Source: Azospirillum doebereinerae (lineage in GTDB: Bacteria > Pseudomonadota > Alphaproteobacteria > Azospirillales > Azospirillaceae). From it: a stretch of DNA of 64,000 bases. The notes under the pieces were generated by a model that made no database searches, was not told where the DNA came from, and worked only from the letters and a program-made list of their open reading frames with translations. The DNA lies in contig NZ_RZIJ01000028.1 in NCBI RefSeq assembly GCF_003989665.1, positions 1-64,000 on the forward strand. Reading direction: 5' to 3'. Position numbers and translations under genes: made by a program. Shown here piece after piece: positions 1 to 8,968 of this stretch; positions within the stretch are counted from its first letter, which is position 1; the number at the start of each line of letters is the position of its first letter.

Positions 1-137
1 CTTCGTGAAGCGCCGCCCCGTCGGTGGAGCGGGTTATAGGCGCCCCAACCCAAACCGCGCAACACCTTTTTTGCGTCCCTGTTCAGTTTTTTGGTCGGTT
101 CCGTGAAAGCGGCAATCCGGCCGGTCAAGCGCGGTCT
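1..137. other. window edge, no gene seen
   Basis: No convincing coding sequence is seen between the window edge and the stop of the DUF1489 gene. Two short T-runs (near 70 and 90) lie here but I could not pair either with a clear terminator stem. Confidence 0.4.
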
Positions 138-566
138 CTACAGAAGGCCGAGCGCCCGCAGTTCGGCGGCGAGATGGGCGGGCAGTTCATCCCCTGCCCC
201 GCCGGCTTCCGACAGATCGCGCGGCGCGGCGTCCGGGGCGAGGTAGCGCCAGCCCTGGAACGGGCGGTGGACCGTCGGCACCACCGGCACCCGCTCCTCG
301 TCCAGTTGGAGGGTGCAGAAGCTTTGGCCTTCCCCGTCGACCCCGCTGTCGATGGCCAGGACCCGCTGGCGTGCGGCGACGCTGCCCTTGACGACCCAGT
401 AGAGGGAGCCGCCGGCCAGGATCTCCTCGGCGCGCTTGGGAAACTGGCGAGTGTGGAGAGGAATGCGCGGGCGCCCGTCCACGAGGACGGCGCGGCGGTC
501 CTGGACCTCCGCCAGATGGTCGAGATCGTTGACGCCGACGGCGAGCTTGATGAGATGCAGGGGCAT
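138..566 (-). CDS. DUF1489 family protein
   Basis: A 142-residue soluble protein. The start MPLHLIKLAVGV followed by an acidic/aromatic body matches the DUF1489 family (PF07370), small proteins common in alphaproteobacteria whose biochemical role is unknown to me. I start it at the ATG at 566 because that methionine opens the conserved N-terminal block; an in-frame extension upstream is low-complexity. No signal peptide or membrane segment is seen. It diverges from the DMT transporter at 704 across a 137-bp gap. The family call is from remembered sequence character, the function is open. Confidence 0.8.
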   Translation of the reverse strand: MPLHLIKLAVGVNDLDHLAEVQDRRAVLVDGRPRIPLHTRQFPKRAEEILAGGSLYWVVKGSVAARQRVLAIDSGVDGEGQSFCTLQLDEERVPVVPTVHRPFQGWRYLAPDAAPRDLSEAGGAGDELPAHLAAELRALGLL

Positions 567-703
567 GATCGATGCGTTGGTGAAGGAGAATCGGCCCGAA
601 CATAGCGCAGCATGCCGGGCCGGCGCAGGCCACACTTGCGGAAATCCTGACGAGCGTCGAGGCTTGCCACCCTTTCCCCGACCGCCGCCCCACGAGTGTC
701 TTC

Positions 704-1633
704 ATGCGCGCCGCCTACGCCCAGCTTGCCCTGTCCATGATTCTCGTCGGCCTGTCGCTGCCGGCGTCGAAGCTGGTGATCGGCCACATCCCGCCGCTGA
801 TGACGGCGTGGCTGCGCTTCATGCTGATCGCGATCCTGCTGGCGCCGATGGTGCTGGCCAAGCCGTTGCGCCAAGGCGGCTGGGCGGGCTGGCCACGCGG
901 CAAGCGGGACTGGACCAGCCTGACTCTGCTGGCGCTGTTCGGGATGGTGCTGTTCAACGTCTTCCTGCTGCTCGGCCTGAAGGAGACCAGCGCGGTCGCC
1001 GCCGGCATCCTGACCAGCACGATCCCGGCGATGACCGCGCTCTGCGCCGCGCTGATCCTGCGCGAACGGATCGGCGGAGGCAGCCTCGCCGCCATCGCGC
1101 TCGCGGTGCTGGGCATCCTGTCGCTGAACCTGCAATCGGGTGGGGAGGCCGCCGCCTCGTCCAGCGATTCGGTGCTCGGCAACGCGCTGGTCTTCGGCGC
1201 CGTGGTGTCGGAGGGGCTGTACGGCGTGTTCGCGCGTCGGCTGGGCGGCCGGGTGGCGCCGCTGACCCTGACCTTTCTCGCCAACGTCATCTCCGCCGTC
1301 CTGATGGGGCCGGCGGCCTGGGCGACGGCCGGCGGGTTCGAGCCGGCGGCGGTGCCGGCGGGGATCTGGGCGCTGTTCCTGGTGTCGGGTCTGGCCGGCG
1401 GGCTGATCGCGGTGGTGCTGTGGATGCGCGGCATCGCCCATGTCCCGGCCAGCCGGGCCGGGCTGTTCACCGGCATGATTCCCGCCGCCGGGGTGCTGGC
1501 GGCGGTCGCCGTTCTCGGCGAGAGTTTCACCGTCGGCCACGCCGTGGGGCTTGCCTGCGTACTGGTCGGCATCGCGCTCGGCACCGGAGCGATCCGGTTG
1601 CCGGGTCGCAAAGCGTCGCAGACGCCTCGATAA
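704..1633 (+). CDS. DMT/EamA family transporter
   Basis: A 309-residue inner-membrane protein with about ten hydrophobic helices arranged as two EamA halves, the usual architecture and length of drug/metabolite transporter superfamily exporters. The N-terminal half carries the typical proline-containing helix (LVGLSLPASKL) and an acidic residue after helix 4 (LGLKETSAVAAG). The substrate cannot be read from sequence; members export amino acids, nucleosides or other metabolites. It is followed 28 bp downstream by the DapB homologue on the same strand, so the two are probably co-transcribed. No strong ribosome-binding site precedes the ATG. Confidence 0.85.
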   Translation: MRAAYAQLALSMILVGLSLPASKLVIGHIPPLMTAWLRFMLIAILLAPMVLAKPLRQGGWAGWPRGKRDWTSLTLLALFGMVLFNVFLLLGLKETSAVAAGILTSTIPAMTALCAALILRERIGGGSLAAIALAVLGILSLNLQSGGEAAASSSDSVLGNALVFGAVVSEGLYGVFARRLGGRVAPLTLTFLANVISAVLMGPAAWATAGGFEPAAVPAGIWALFLVSGLAGGLIAVVLWMRGIAHVPASRAGLFTGMIPAAGVLAAVAVLGESFTVGHAVGLACVLVGIALGTGAIRLPGRKASQTPR

Positions 1634-1661
1634 AACGCCTCGACAACGGGAGAGAAAGATC

Positions 1662-2459
1662 ATGACGATTTCCATCACGCTGGTCGGCGCCACCGGATGG
1701 GTGGGCAAGGAGCTGGTGCGCGCCATCGCCGCCGCGCCCGACCTGACGCTCGCCGCCGCCGTCGCACGGCAGAACGCCGGGCAGGACGCCGGCCCCGCGG
1801 TCGGCGCGGAGGCGCTGGGCGTCACGCTGGTGGCTTCGCTGGAGGAGGCGCTCGCCACGCCGAGCGATGTGGTGATCGACTACACCGCCCCGACCGTCGT
1901 GAAGGGGCACACGCTCGCCGCCATCGGCGCCGGTCGGGCGGTGGTGGTCGGCACCTCCGGCATGACCGGGGAGGATTACGCGGAGATCGACGCCGCCGCG
2001 CGGGCGGCCGGGGTCGGGGTGGTCGCGGCGGGGAACTACTCGATCACGGCGGCGCTGATGCAGCGCTTCGCCCTGCTCGCCGCGCGCCATGTGCCGGACG
2101 TCGAGGTCATCGACTACGCCTCGGCCAAGAAGCCAGACGTGCCGAGCGGCACCGCCCGCGAACTGGCCGAGCGGCTGTCCGCCATCCGCCAGGAGCCGAC
2201 GAGCCGCCCCATCGGCAGCCTGATCGGCCCGCAGGAGGCGCGCGGCGCCACGGTCGGCCGCACGCAGGTCCACGCGGTGCGGCTGCCGGGCTTCGTGCTG
2301 TCCTGCGAGGTGCTGTTCGGCGCGCCGGACGAACGGCTGTCGATCCGCCACGACGCCGGGTCGAGCGCCGCGCCCTATGTGGCCGGCACGCTGCTGGCCG
2401 TGCGTCGGGTGCGGGAACAGCCGGGGCTGCGGCGCGGGCTCGACACTTTGCTGGATTGA
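1662..2459 (+). CDS. DapB-like dihydrodipicolinate reductase homologue
   Basis: A 265-residue protein with the DapB fold: N-terminal dinucleotide-binding loop GATGWVG (residues 9-15), a GTSGMT loop (97-102) and the substrate loop ending KKPDVPSGTA (156-165). DapB reduces hydroxy-tetrahydrodipicolinate with NAD(P)H in lysine/diaminopimelate synthesis. The block that in E. coli reads HHRHK is ASAKK here, so the catalytic His159 position is Ala153 while Lys163 is kept as Lys157. This suggests a paralogue with altered chemistry rather than the housekeeping enzyme. The ATG at 1662 is chosen because it directly precedes the first beta strand and follows GGGAGAG. Gene symbol withheld because of the missing residue. 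Confidence 0.75.
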   Translation: MTISITLVGATGWVGKELVRAIAAAPDLTLAAAVARQNAGQDAGPAVGAEALGVTLVASLEEALATPSDVVIDYTAPTVVKGHTLAAIGAGRAVVVGTSGMTGEDYAEIDAAARAAGVGVVAAGNYSITAALMQRFALLAARHVPDVEVIDYASAKKPDVPSGTARELAERLSAIRQEPTSRPIGSLIGPQEARGATVGRTQVHAVRLPGFVLSCEVLFGAPDERLSIRHDAGSSAAPYVAGTLLAVRRVREQPGLRRGLDTLLD

Positions 2460-2547
2460 TTTTCTGGGCTGGATTGATCTTCCGGGCCGGACTGAGGCGC
2501 CGATGAACGGCGGGGGCGGATTGGAAGGCCGCCCCCGCCCCCCCGCG

Positions 2548-3162
2548 TCACCAGCCGCCGGTGGCGAGCCAGCGGTCCACCATCTCGAGCCGGTCCCAGC
2601 CCCAGAAGGGCTCGTCGTCGACGATGACGAAGGGGGAGCCGAAGACACCGCGCTCCACCGCCTCGTCGGTCGCGGCGCGCAGGCGGTCCTTCACCGATTG
2701 GTCCTGCAGGGCGGCGGACACGGCGGCGCGGTCGATCCCCAGGCTGCCGAGACTCCGCGCCGCGATCTCCGCCACCGTGTCGGCCGGGCCGATGTCCCGC
2801 CCCTCGGCGAAATGGGCGTGGTAGAGCGCACGGGCCAGCAGCTTGGCCTGCTCCGGGTGCTCGTCCGCCAGCCAGTAGAAGGCGCGCGAGGCGGCCACCC
2901 CGTTGACCGGGGCGGAATCGGGGAAGGTGAAGGGCGCATTGAGCAGCCGGGCAATCCGGCCGGCGTCGAGCGTCAGGTATTCGCCGCGCAACGGCTGTTC
3001 CAGGTTGGGCTTCATGCCCGTCACCTTGAACACCGCGCCGAGCAGGATCGGGCGCCATGTGACGGTGCGGCCATGCGCCGCCGCCAGCTCGTCGATGCGC
3101 AGGCTGGCGAAATAGCCGTAGGGCGATGCGAAATCGAAATAAAAGTCGATGGGGTCCGGCAC
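2548..3162 (-). CDS. 2-hydroxychromene-2-carboxylate isomerase family (DsbA/GST-kappa fold)
   Basis: A 204-residue thioredoxin-fold protein of the DsbA-like HCCA isomerase/GST-kappa family. The N terminus has the family hallmark FYFDFASPYGYFAS, with Ser at the glutathione-activating position where DsbA would have its CxxC, and the C-terminal half has FGSPFVIVDDEPFWGWDRL. Characterised members use glutathione to isomerise 2-hydroxychromene-2-carboxylate in naphthalene breakdown, but most genomic copies lack a catabolic context, as here. It starts at a GTG at 3162. The cis-proline region (GSPFV) is intact. The actual substrate is unknown. Confidence 0.85.
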   Translation of the reverse strand: MPDPIDFYFDFASPYGYFASLRIDELAAAHGRTVTWRPILLGAVFKVTGMKPNLEQPLRGEYLTLDAGRIARLLNAPFTFPDSAPVNGVAASRAFYWLADEHPEQAKLLARALYHAHFAEGRDIGPADTVAEIAARSLGSLGIDRAAVSAALQDQSVKDRLRAATDEAVERGVFGSPFVIVDDEPFWGWDRLEMVDRWLATGGW

Positions 3163-3251
3163 GCGCGTGTCCTCCCGGCTGGTTTTCCGGAAAGGCTAAC
3201 GCGCGGCGGGGATGGCGTCCAGCGGCGGGCCGTCGACCGCCCGCTTGGGAC

Positions 3252-3965
3252 TCAGATCGCCCGGACCTTGGCGTCGAACACGTAACCGGCGCCGCGCTCG
3301 GTCTTGATGATGCGCGGCTCCTTCGGATTCGCCTCGATCTTGCGGCGCAGGCGCAGGATCAGCACGTCGATGGAGCGGTCGAACACCTCGGCCCCGTCGG
3401 CGCGGGTGAGATCGAGGAGCTGGTCGCGGGTCAGCACCCGCTGGGGACGCTTGACGAAGGCGGCGAGCAGGCCGAACTCGGCCTTGGTCAGCTCGACCTC
3501 GCGTCCTTCCTGCCCACGCAGGCGCTGGGCGGTGAGGTCGAGTTCCCAGTTGGCGAACTGGACCACCGCGCGCAGTTCGTCGGCGCCGCGCGGCGGACGC
3601 CCCTCGCCGGAGACGCGGCGCAGCACCGCCTTGATGCGCGCCAGGAGCTCGCGCGGGTTGAAGGGTTTGGTCAGGTAATCGTCGGCGCCCAGTTCCAGCC
3701 CGACGATGCGGTCGACGTCCTGGTCCTTGGAGGACAGGATGATGACGGGGATCTGCGATTCGGTGCGGATCTGGCGGACCAGCCCCAGACCGTCGCCATC
3801 GGGGAGACGCAGGTCGCACACCACCAGATCGACCGGGTCGCCGTCGAGCGCCAGCTTCGCCGCGGCCGTGTCGGGGGCCGTGGTCACGCGGTAGCCTTCG
3901 GCCGTCAGGTAGGACGCCAACAGCTCCCGTACCGGCTCGTCATCATCGACCGCGAGAATATGCAT
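3252..3965 (-). CDS. OmpR/PhoB-type response regulator (orphan)
   Basis: A 237-residue two-domain response regulator. The receiver has acidic residues VDDDE (6-10), phospho-acceptor Asp51 in VVCDLRLPDGDG, Ser78/Ser79 in the beta-4 position and Lys100 in YLTKPF. A winged-helix DNA-binding domain occupies about residues 130-235 and ends with the RGAGYVFDAK wing. All phosphorylation residues are present, so it is probably phosphorelay-controlled. No histidine kinase is adjacent, so its partner must be encoded elsewhere. The ATG at 3965 opens the receiver; the in-frame extension upstream is not family-like. Confidence 0.9.
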   Translation of the reverse strand: MHILAVDDDEPVRELLASYLTAEGYRVTTAPDTAAAKLALDGDPVDLVVCDLRLPDGDGLGLVRQIRTESQIPVIILSSKDQDVDRIVGLELGADDYLTKPFNPRELLARIKAVLRRVSGEGRPPRGADELRAVVQFANWELDLTAQRLRGQEGREVELTKAEFGLLAAFVKRPQRVLTRDQLLDLTRADGAEVFDRSIDVLILRLRRKIEANPKEPRIIKTERGAGYVFDAKVRAI

Positions 3966-4216
3966 GCGTGATACCTCCCCCTTTCTTCTTAGCCCACGCG
4001 GAAACGGCACGCAATGCGTTACAACTCCGTAACAGCCGGCCCGGAACGCCTTCCCGCGTGAATCGGCTGAAATGTCCCAGCGGGTTTGTGAAACCAAACA
4101 ATCCTTCCCCTGACATTAACCGGACACACGCCGTGGTTTAAATCCTCCTATCAGGGGAGCGGGCGAAAGCCCACAGCCATCCGGCCTCCCGCCATGCATG
4201 AGGGGCAAGGCGAGTC

Positions 4217-4402
4217 ATGTCGAACGTCGATCACTGCCTGGAACGGCTGGCGCTGTTGGACCGGGCCGACCGGTTGCTGAACGAGGTGCGGGTGTACGGC
4301 CATCACGGGGCGATGCGCGACACTCTGGCGCGGCACCGGCTGCTGTTGGGGGAGGCGCGCCGCCACCTCGATTCGGCCAACTCGGTCGGCCGCGGCGGCT
4401 GA
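4217..4402 (+). CDS. small hypothetical protein
   Basis: A 61-residue, Leu/Arg-rich, probably helical protein that I do not recognise. It is preceded by GAGGGGCAAGGCGAG, which gives a plausible ribosome-binding site, and it starts 251 bp upstream of and divergent from the response regulator at 3965. Codon use (GC-rich third positions) is consistent with coding. No cysteine cluster, membrane segment or signal peptide is seen. It could be a spurious ORF. Confidence 0.5.
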   Translation: MSNVDHCLERLALLDRADRLLNEVRVYGHHGAMRDTLARHRLLLGEARRHLDSANSVGRGG

Positions 4403-4825
4403 CGATCCGCCGCCATGCCCCCGTCGTCCGGACTGTTGCGCAAGCCTCCCTGCGAGGCCGCGAGAGCGGAACGGCCACATCCGGAGCGGTCGCACCGTGC
4501 CGCCGATGCCGGGCGGCGCCCGCTGGCGGGTTCCTTGGCCGGGCGGGGATGCCATCCACGGCCGGAGCCCCACCATCCGATGCGGCCGTCCAGCCTGTGG
4601 CGGGACATGATGGAACTCTGGCTGCCCGAACGGGGATGATCCGGCACTGAGCAAAGTCATGTGGGGAAGCCGTGGCTGAACCCACGCCGTTTTGCCTGAA
4701 CGATCCAAAAGCGAATGACCCGGCGCCAAGGTGGCGGCCGGGTCATTTTGCGTTGGGCATACAGGAGGTCAGACGGATCGAGCGGAGACGGTGTTCGGCC
4801 CCCCCTCCGGAACGCTACAATCCAA
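4403..4825. other. intergenic region without a convincing gene
   Basis: Apart from the terminator hairpin at 4714-4747 I see no supported gene. Open frames here encode low-complexity Arg/Pro/Ala peptides typical of non-coding high-GC DNA. Confidence 0.45.
4710..4750 (-). terminator. Rho-independent terminator, probably bidirectional
   Basis: A perfect 10-bp stem (AATGACCCGG at 4714-4723 with CCGGGTCATT at 4738-4747) is flanked by AAAA upstream and TTTT at the other end. It lies 79 bp past the stop of the chemoreceptor gene at 4826 and so would end that transcript; the T-run on the + strand could also stop readthrough from the left. Confidence 0.7.
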
Positions 4826-6511
4826 TCAGGCGGCCTTCACGTCAGCCAGGAAGCCATCGACCTCGCGGTTCAGACGGCTCGATTCGGCGCCCAAGGCTTC
4901 GGCCGTCTGCTTCAACTGGGCGGCGGCGCCCCCGGTCTCCACGGCGGCGCGGGTCACGCCGGTGATGTTGCTGTTCACGTCCTCGGTGCCACGCGCCGCT
5001 TCCTGGACGTTGCGGCTGATCTCGCGGGTGGCGGCCCCCTGCTGCTCGACGGCCGAGGCGATGGTCGCGGCGATCTGGCTCATCTCGGTGATGACGCGGT
5101 CGATCTCGACGATGGCGCTCACCGCGTCGCGGGTCGCGTCCTGCACCGAGGCGATCTGCGCCGAAATGTCGCCGGTGGCCTTCGCCGTCTGGGTGGCGAG
5201 GCCCTTCACCTCGCTCGCCACCACCGCGAAGCCCTTGCCCGCCTCGCCGGCCCGCGCCGCCTCGATGGTGGCGTTCAGCGCCAGCAGATTGGTCTGCCCG
5301 GCGATGGAGTTGATGAGATCGACCACCTCGCCGATGCGGTTCGCCGCCTCGGACAGGCCGCGCACGGTGCCGCCGGCCCGGCCCGCCGCCTCGACCGCCT
5401 GTTCGGCGATGCGGGTGGATTGCTGGACCTGGTTGCCGATCTCGACGATGGAGGCGGACAGCTCTTCCGTCGCCGCCGCCACCGTCTGGACGTTGGCCGA
5501 GGCCTGCTCGGAGGCCGAGGCCACGGCGGTGCTCTGGCGGCTGGTGGCGTCCGCCGTCGCGGTCAGCGAGCCCGAGGCCGACTGAACCTCCTGCGCGGCG
5601 CCGGTCAGGGTGCGGACGACGCCGGTGATCTTGCCTTCGAAGGCGGCCATCACCTGTTCCAGGCGCTGGGCGCGGCGCGCCTTCGCGGCGTCCTCGGCGC
5701 GCTGGAGTTCGGCCAGGCGGTCGGCCTCGATGGCGTTCTGCTTGAAGACGTCGACCGCCGAAGCCATCTGGCCGACTTCATCGTGGCGGCCCAGGCCGGG
5801 AACCGTCACGGCGCGGTCGCCGCCGGCCAGACGGCGCATGCAGTCGGTCATCAGTCGGATCGGGCGGGCTATGGCGCGGGTCAGCATCCCCCCGGCGACG
5901 AGCGCGACCAGCACCGACAGCAGCGCGCCGGCGATGGTCACGGTGTAACCGGTGGTGTAGGCGGCGGACTGCTCCGCGCGGCGCTCCTCCAGCAGCGTGT
6001 TCTCGGCCTTCAGGAAATCGGTGACGACGCTGCGGACGTTGTCCATCGCCTCCTTGCCAAGCCCCTTGGCCTCCAACTCGCTGGCGCTGGCGCGAGTTTC
6101 CGGCCGCTCCATGAGGGCGATCTCCTTCTCGGCGACCTGGGTGCGCCAGGAATCGGCCGAGCGCTTCAGCTCGTCGAGGCGGCGCTGCTGTTCGGGATTT
6201 TCAGCGGTCAGGCGCTTGGCCTCGTCGAAGTTGCGGGTGAAGCGCTCCTGGCCGCGCGTGAAGGGGCCGAGAAACGCCTTGTCCCCGGCGATCAGATAAC
6301 CGCGCAGACCGGTTTCCTGGTCGATCATCGCGGCCAGCGTGTTGCGTCCCGCCTCCATCACCGCGAGCGTGTGGGATGTTGCCCGGTTGCTCGCCTGGAT
6401 CGTGCTGAGAGTCTGCACCGTGACACCGCTGACGATGGCAATGATCGCGATGAGACTGGCGAAGGCCAGAGCCAGCTTTCGTGCGATGGGCAGGTTCGCA
6501 AACCAAGTCAT
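4826..6511 (-). CDS. methyl-accepting chemotaxis protein with CHASE3 sensor
   Basis: A 561-residue chemoreceptor. Order: a short cytoplasmic start, TM1 (about residues 12-32), a periplasmic CHASE3-type helical domain (QETGLRGYLIAGDKAFL is the typical block), TM2 near 155-178, a HAMP linker, then the signalling domain with the hairpin tip containing EAARAGEAGKGFAVVA. It binds CheW/CheA in receptor arrays and controls flagellar rotation; the ligand is unknown. The ATG at 6511 starts just before TM1. No C-terminal CheR-tethering pentapeptide is seen. Transcription probably ends at the hairpin at 4714-4747. It is a stand-alone gene, divergent from the DUF4139 gene. Confidence 0.93.
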   Translation of the reverse strand: MTWFANLPIARKLALAFASLIAIIAIVSGVTVQTLSTIQASNRATSHTLAVMEAGRNTLAAMIDQETGLRGYLIAGDKAFLGPFTRGQERFTRNFDEAKRLTAENPEQQRRLDELKRSADSWRTQVAEKEIALMERPETRASASELEAKGLGKEAMDNVRSVVTDFLKAENTLLEERRAEQSAAYTTGYTVTIAGALLSVLVALVAGGMLTRAIARPIRLMTDCMRRLAGGDRAVTVPGLGRHDEVGQMASAVDVFKQNAIEADRLAELQRAEDAAKARRAQRLEQVMAAFEGKITGVVRTLTGAAQEVQSASGSLTATADATSRQSTAVASASEQASANVQTVAAATEELSASIVEIGNQVQQSTRIAEQAVEAAGRAGGTVRGLSEAANRIGEVVDLINSIAGQTNLLALNATIEAARAGEAGKGFAVVASEVKGLATQTAKATGDISAQIASVQDATRDAVSAIVEIDRVITEMSQIAATIASAVEQQGAATREISRNVQEAARGTEDVNSNITGVTRAAVETGGAAAQLKQTAEALGAESSRLNREVDGFLADVKAA

Positions 6512-6826
6512 GATGCAGCAGCTCCGCAATTGATCGCACCGCGAACCATTCGATGCGGTGCGTTCCGGACGAATCTCTCTTTCGTGCCGCAGCGCACCCA
6601 ATGGCCCACCCCCGTTAAATCAGGTCGGAAACCGTTCTAACAATCGCATAAGCCCAAATTGGGAGAGGAGGGAGAGTGGCGGCACCACCTTCGCCCAGGG
6701 CGGGGTCATAGGTCATAGGGGCATCCCGTGAGGGGTAATCCTTTCGTTTTTGCTCCCGTCCCCAATCCCGCCCCATTCCGGGCCTATCCAACCGCAGATG
6801 GTTCAACAAAACGGAGACACGCCGCC
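6512..6826. other. divergent intergenic region
   Basis: This separates the divergent chemoreceptor and DUF4139 genes and should hold both promoters. A short direct repeat GGTCATAGGTCATAGG is visible near 6705-6720. I could not assign a clear sigma-28 or sigma-70 promoter. Confidence 0.4.
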
Positions 6827-8899
6827 ATGACGACCCGCACCGCCCTGCTCGCCTCCACCGCCCTGCTGCTGGCCGCCGGCCCGGCCTTCGCCCAGGATGC
6901 CCTGGTGTTGAAGCGGGTCCTGCTGTCCACCGGCGGCGTCGGGTATTTCGAGTACGAGGCGCGGGTGAGCGGCGACGCCGCCCTGAGCCTGGAGGTGCGG
7001 CGCGACCAGGTGGACGACGTGCTGAAGAGCGTCGTCGTCTACGACGACCGTGGCGGCGTCGGCACCATTGGGCTGGCCGGGGCGGAGCCGCTGGACACCG
7101 CCTTCCGCGAGTTGCCCTTTTCCCCCGGCGACCTGTCCTCGCCGGCCGCGCTGCTGAACGCCCTGAAGGGGGCGGAGGTCCGCGCCGGCGGCCCGCGCGA
7201 ACTGACCGGGCGCCTGCTGTCGGTGACCGAGGAGACGGTGCAACTGCCCAACGGCGGCGGCACGACGACGCGCCACCGCGTCAGCCTGATGACCGCCGAG
7301 GGGTTGCGTCAACTGGTGCTGGAGGACGCCGACGCGCTGCGCTTCACCGATCCGCGCGTGCAGGCGCAGTTGGACGCCGCGCTGACCGCCGTCGCCGACG
7401 AGGGCCGGCGCGAGCGGCGGCGGCTGACCGTGCGCACCTCGGGCAACGGCAACGCCGGAGAGCGCACCATCCGCGTCGCCTACGTCGCCGCGACGCCGCT
7501 GTGGAAGGCGACCTACCGGCTGAGTCTTCCGGCAAAAGACGGGGCGGCGAACGGCGCGGCGAGCGGTGCCTTGCAGGGTTGGGCCGTCCTGGAGAATCTC
7601 AGCGGGGAGGAATGGCGCGACATCGACCTGACGGTGGTGTCCGGCAACCCGGTCACGCTGCGCCAAGCGCTCTACACCCCCTATTTCGTCGATCGCCCGG
7701 AGGTGCCGGTGGAGGTGCTGGGCCGTGTCCTGCCGACCGCCGACGAAGGCACGGTCGAACTCGCCCGCCAGCGCGCCGCCGTCCAGGACGAAGCCGCGCC
7801 TCCCCGCCCGGCGGCGGCCCCGGCGCCGATGGCTGAGGCGATGGCCGGCGCTATGGCGCCGCTGGCGAAGGCCGCCCCCTACGCCCCGCCCCCGCCGCCG
7901 GCCGCCTTGCAAAGCGCGGAGGCCAGCGCGGCGGAAAGCGCCCAGGTGCTGTTCCGCTACCCGCAGCCGGTCACCGTTCCCAACGGCGGCACGCTGATGA
8001 TGCCCATCGCCGCCCGCGCGCTGCCGACCGAGCGCGTCGCGCTGTACCAGCCGGGCACCCAGCCGCGCCACCCGCTGGCGTCGTTGCGCCTGCGCAACGA
8101 TTCGGGCACAGCGCTGCCGCCCGGCCTGCTGACCTTCTACGAGACGGTGGGCGACGCGCCCGCCTATGTCGGCGACGCCCGCATGGCGACGCTTCCGGCC
8201 GGGGAGAGCCGGCTGCTGTCCTTCGCCGTCGATCAGGCCGTCACCGTCGACCGCGCCGAGCAGCCGAGCCGGCGGCTGGCGCGCGCCAGCATCGCCGACG
8301 GCGTGCTGCTGCTCTCGGTGACCGAGCGGCAGACCACGACCTACACCGTGTCGGGGGCCGCCGATGGCGACCGCGCCCTGGTGATCGAGCACCCGCGCCG
8401 TTCCGGCTGGGATCTGGCCGAACCGGCCGGTGCCGCCGCCGACGCGACGGCCAACGCCTACCGCTTGCCGCTGGCGGTGCCCGCCGGGAAGACGGTGACC
8501 CTGACGGCGGCGCTGGAGCGTCCGCGCCAGGAGCGGATCGCCCTGTCCGACCTGACCGCCGACCAGTTGACGGTCCAGGCCGCGTCCCAGGAATTGCCGG
8601 CAAACCTGCGCGAGGCGCTGACCAAGCTGGCGGGTTTGCGCGCCGCCGTCGCCGGGAAGGAGCGCCGCATCGCCGAGGTGGAGCGCGACCGCACCGGCCA
8701 GATCGACGAGCAGAACCGCCTGCGCGCCAATTTGGCCGCCCTGCCCGCCGGCAGCGACCTGCACAAGCGGACGCTCGCCAAGATGGGCGAGGCGGAGAAC
8801 CGGCTGGACGCGCTGGCCCGCGACCTGACCGTCGCCCGCGCCGAGGCGGACACCGCCCGCCAGACCTTGCGCGACGGCATCCGCGCGCTGGCGCTGTAG
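6827..8899 (+). CDS. secreted DUF4139 domain protein
   Basis: A 690-residue exported protein. A Sec signal peptide (residues 1-22, cleaved after AFA) precedes the mature start QDALVLKRVLLSTGG. The middle contains the DUF4139 core (WKATYRLSL, WAVLENLSGEEWRDIDLTVVSGNPVTLRQALY) and a Pro/Ala-rich linker near residues 325-365 (PAPMAEAMAGAMAPL). The C-terminal 110 residues are charged and likely coiled coil (AGKEERRIAEVERDR-like heptads). Function is unknown; the family is broadly distributed and often periplasmic or surface. The ATG at 6827 is chosen because it begins the signal peptide. The 3' end is followed by a 20-bp perfect hairpin. Confidence 0.82.
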   Translation: MTTRTALLASTALLLAAGPAFAQDALVLKRVLLSTGGVGYFEYEARVSGDAALSLEVRRDQVDDVLKSVVVYDDRGGVGTIGLAGAEPLDTAFRELPFSPGDLSSPAALLNALKGAEVRAGGPRELTGRLLSVTEETVQLPNGGGTTTRHRVSLMTAEGLRQLVLEDADALRFTDPRVQAQLDAALTAVADEGRRERRRLTVRTSGNGNAGERTIRVAYVAATPLWKATYRLSLPAKDGAANGAASGALQGWAVLENLSGEEWRDIDLTVVSGNPVTLRQALYTPYFVDRPEVPVEVLGRVLPTADEGTVELARQRAAVQDEAAPPRPAAAPAPMAEAMAGAMAPLAKAAPYAPPPPPAALQSAEASAAESAQVLFRYPQPVTVPNGGTLMMPIAARALPTERVALYQPGTQPRHPLASLRLRNDSGTALPPGLLTFYETVGDAPAYVGDARMATLPAGESRLLSFAVDQAVTVDRAEQPSRRLARASIADGVLLLSVTERQTTTYTVSGAADGDRALVIEHPRRSGWDLAEPAGAAADATANAYRLPLAVPAGKTVTLTAALERPRQERIALSDLTADQLTVQAASQELPANLREALTKLAGLRAAVAGKERRIAEVERDRTGQIDEQNRLRANLAALPAGSDLHKRTLAKMGEAENRLDALARDLTVARAEADTARQTLRDGIRALAL

Positions 8900-8903
8900 G
8901 GAG

Positions 8904-8950
8904 CCACGGTTGTCCCCTCTCCCACGAAGCGGGAGAGGGGACAACCGTGG
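8904..8950. repeat. dispersed palindrome of the CCCTCTCCC family, terminator-like
   Basis: A perfect 20-bp inverted repeat (arms 8904-8923 and 8931-8950, loop ACGAAGC) lies between the DUF4139 stop and the convergent gene ending at 8969. The inner part CCCTCTCCC...GGGAGAGGG recurs elsewhere in the window. There is no T-run, so it may act as a bidirectional stem barrier or be a REP-like repeat. Confidence 0.8.
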
Positions 8951-8968
8951 TTGGACTTGCGTAAAGCC

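Noticed and set aside
4415..4639. 74-codon frame after the small protein at 4217
   Set aside because: No ribosome-binding site and a Pro/Arg/His-rich translation without protein-like features.
4715..6640. A 641-codon plus-strand open frame
   Set aside because: Antisense to the chemoreceptor; composition typical of a shadow frame.
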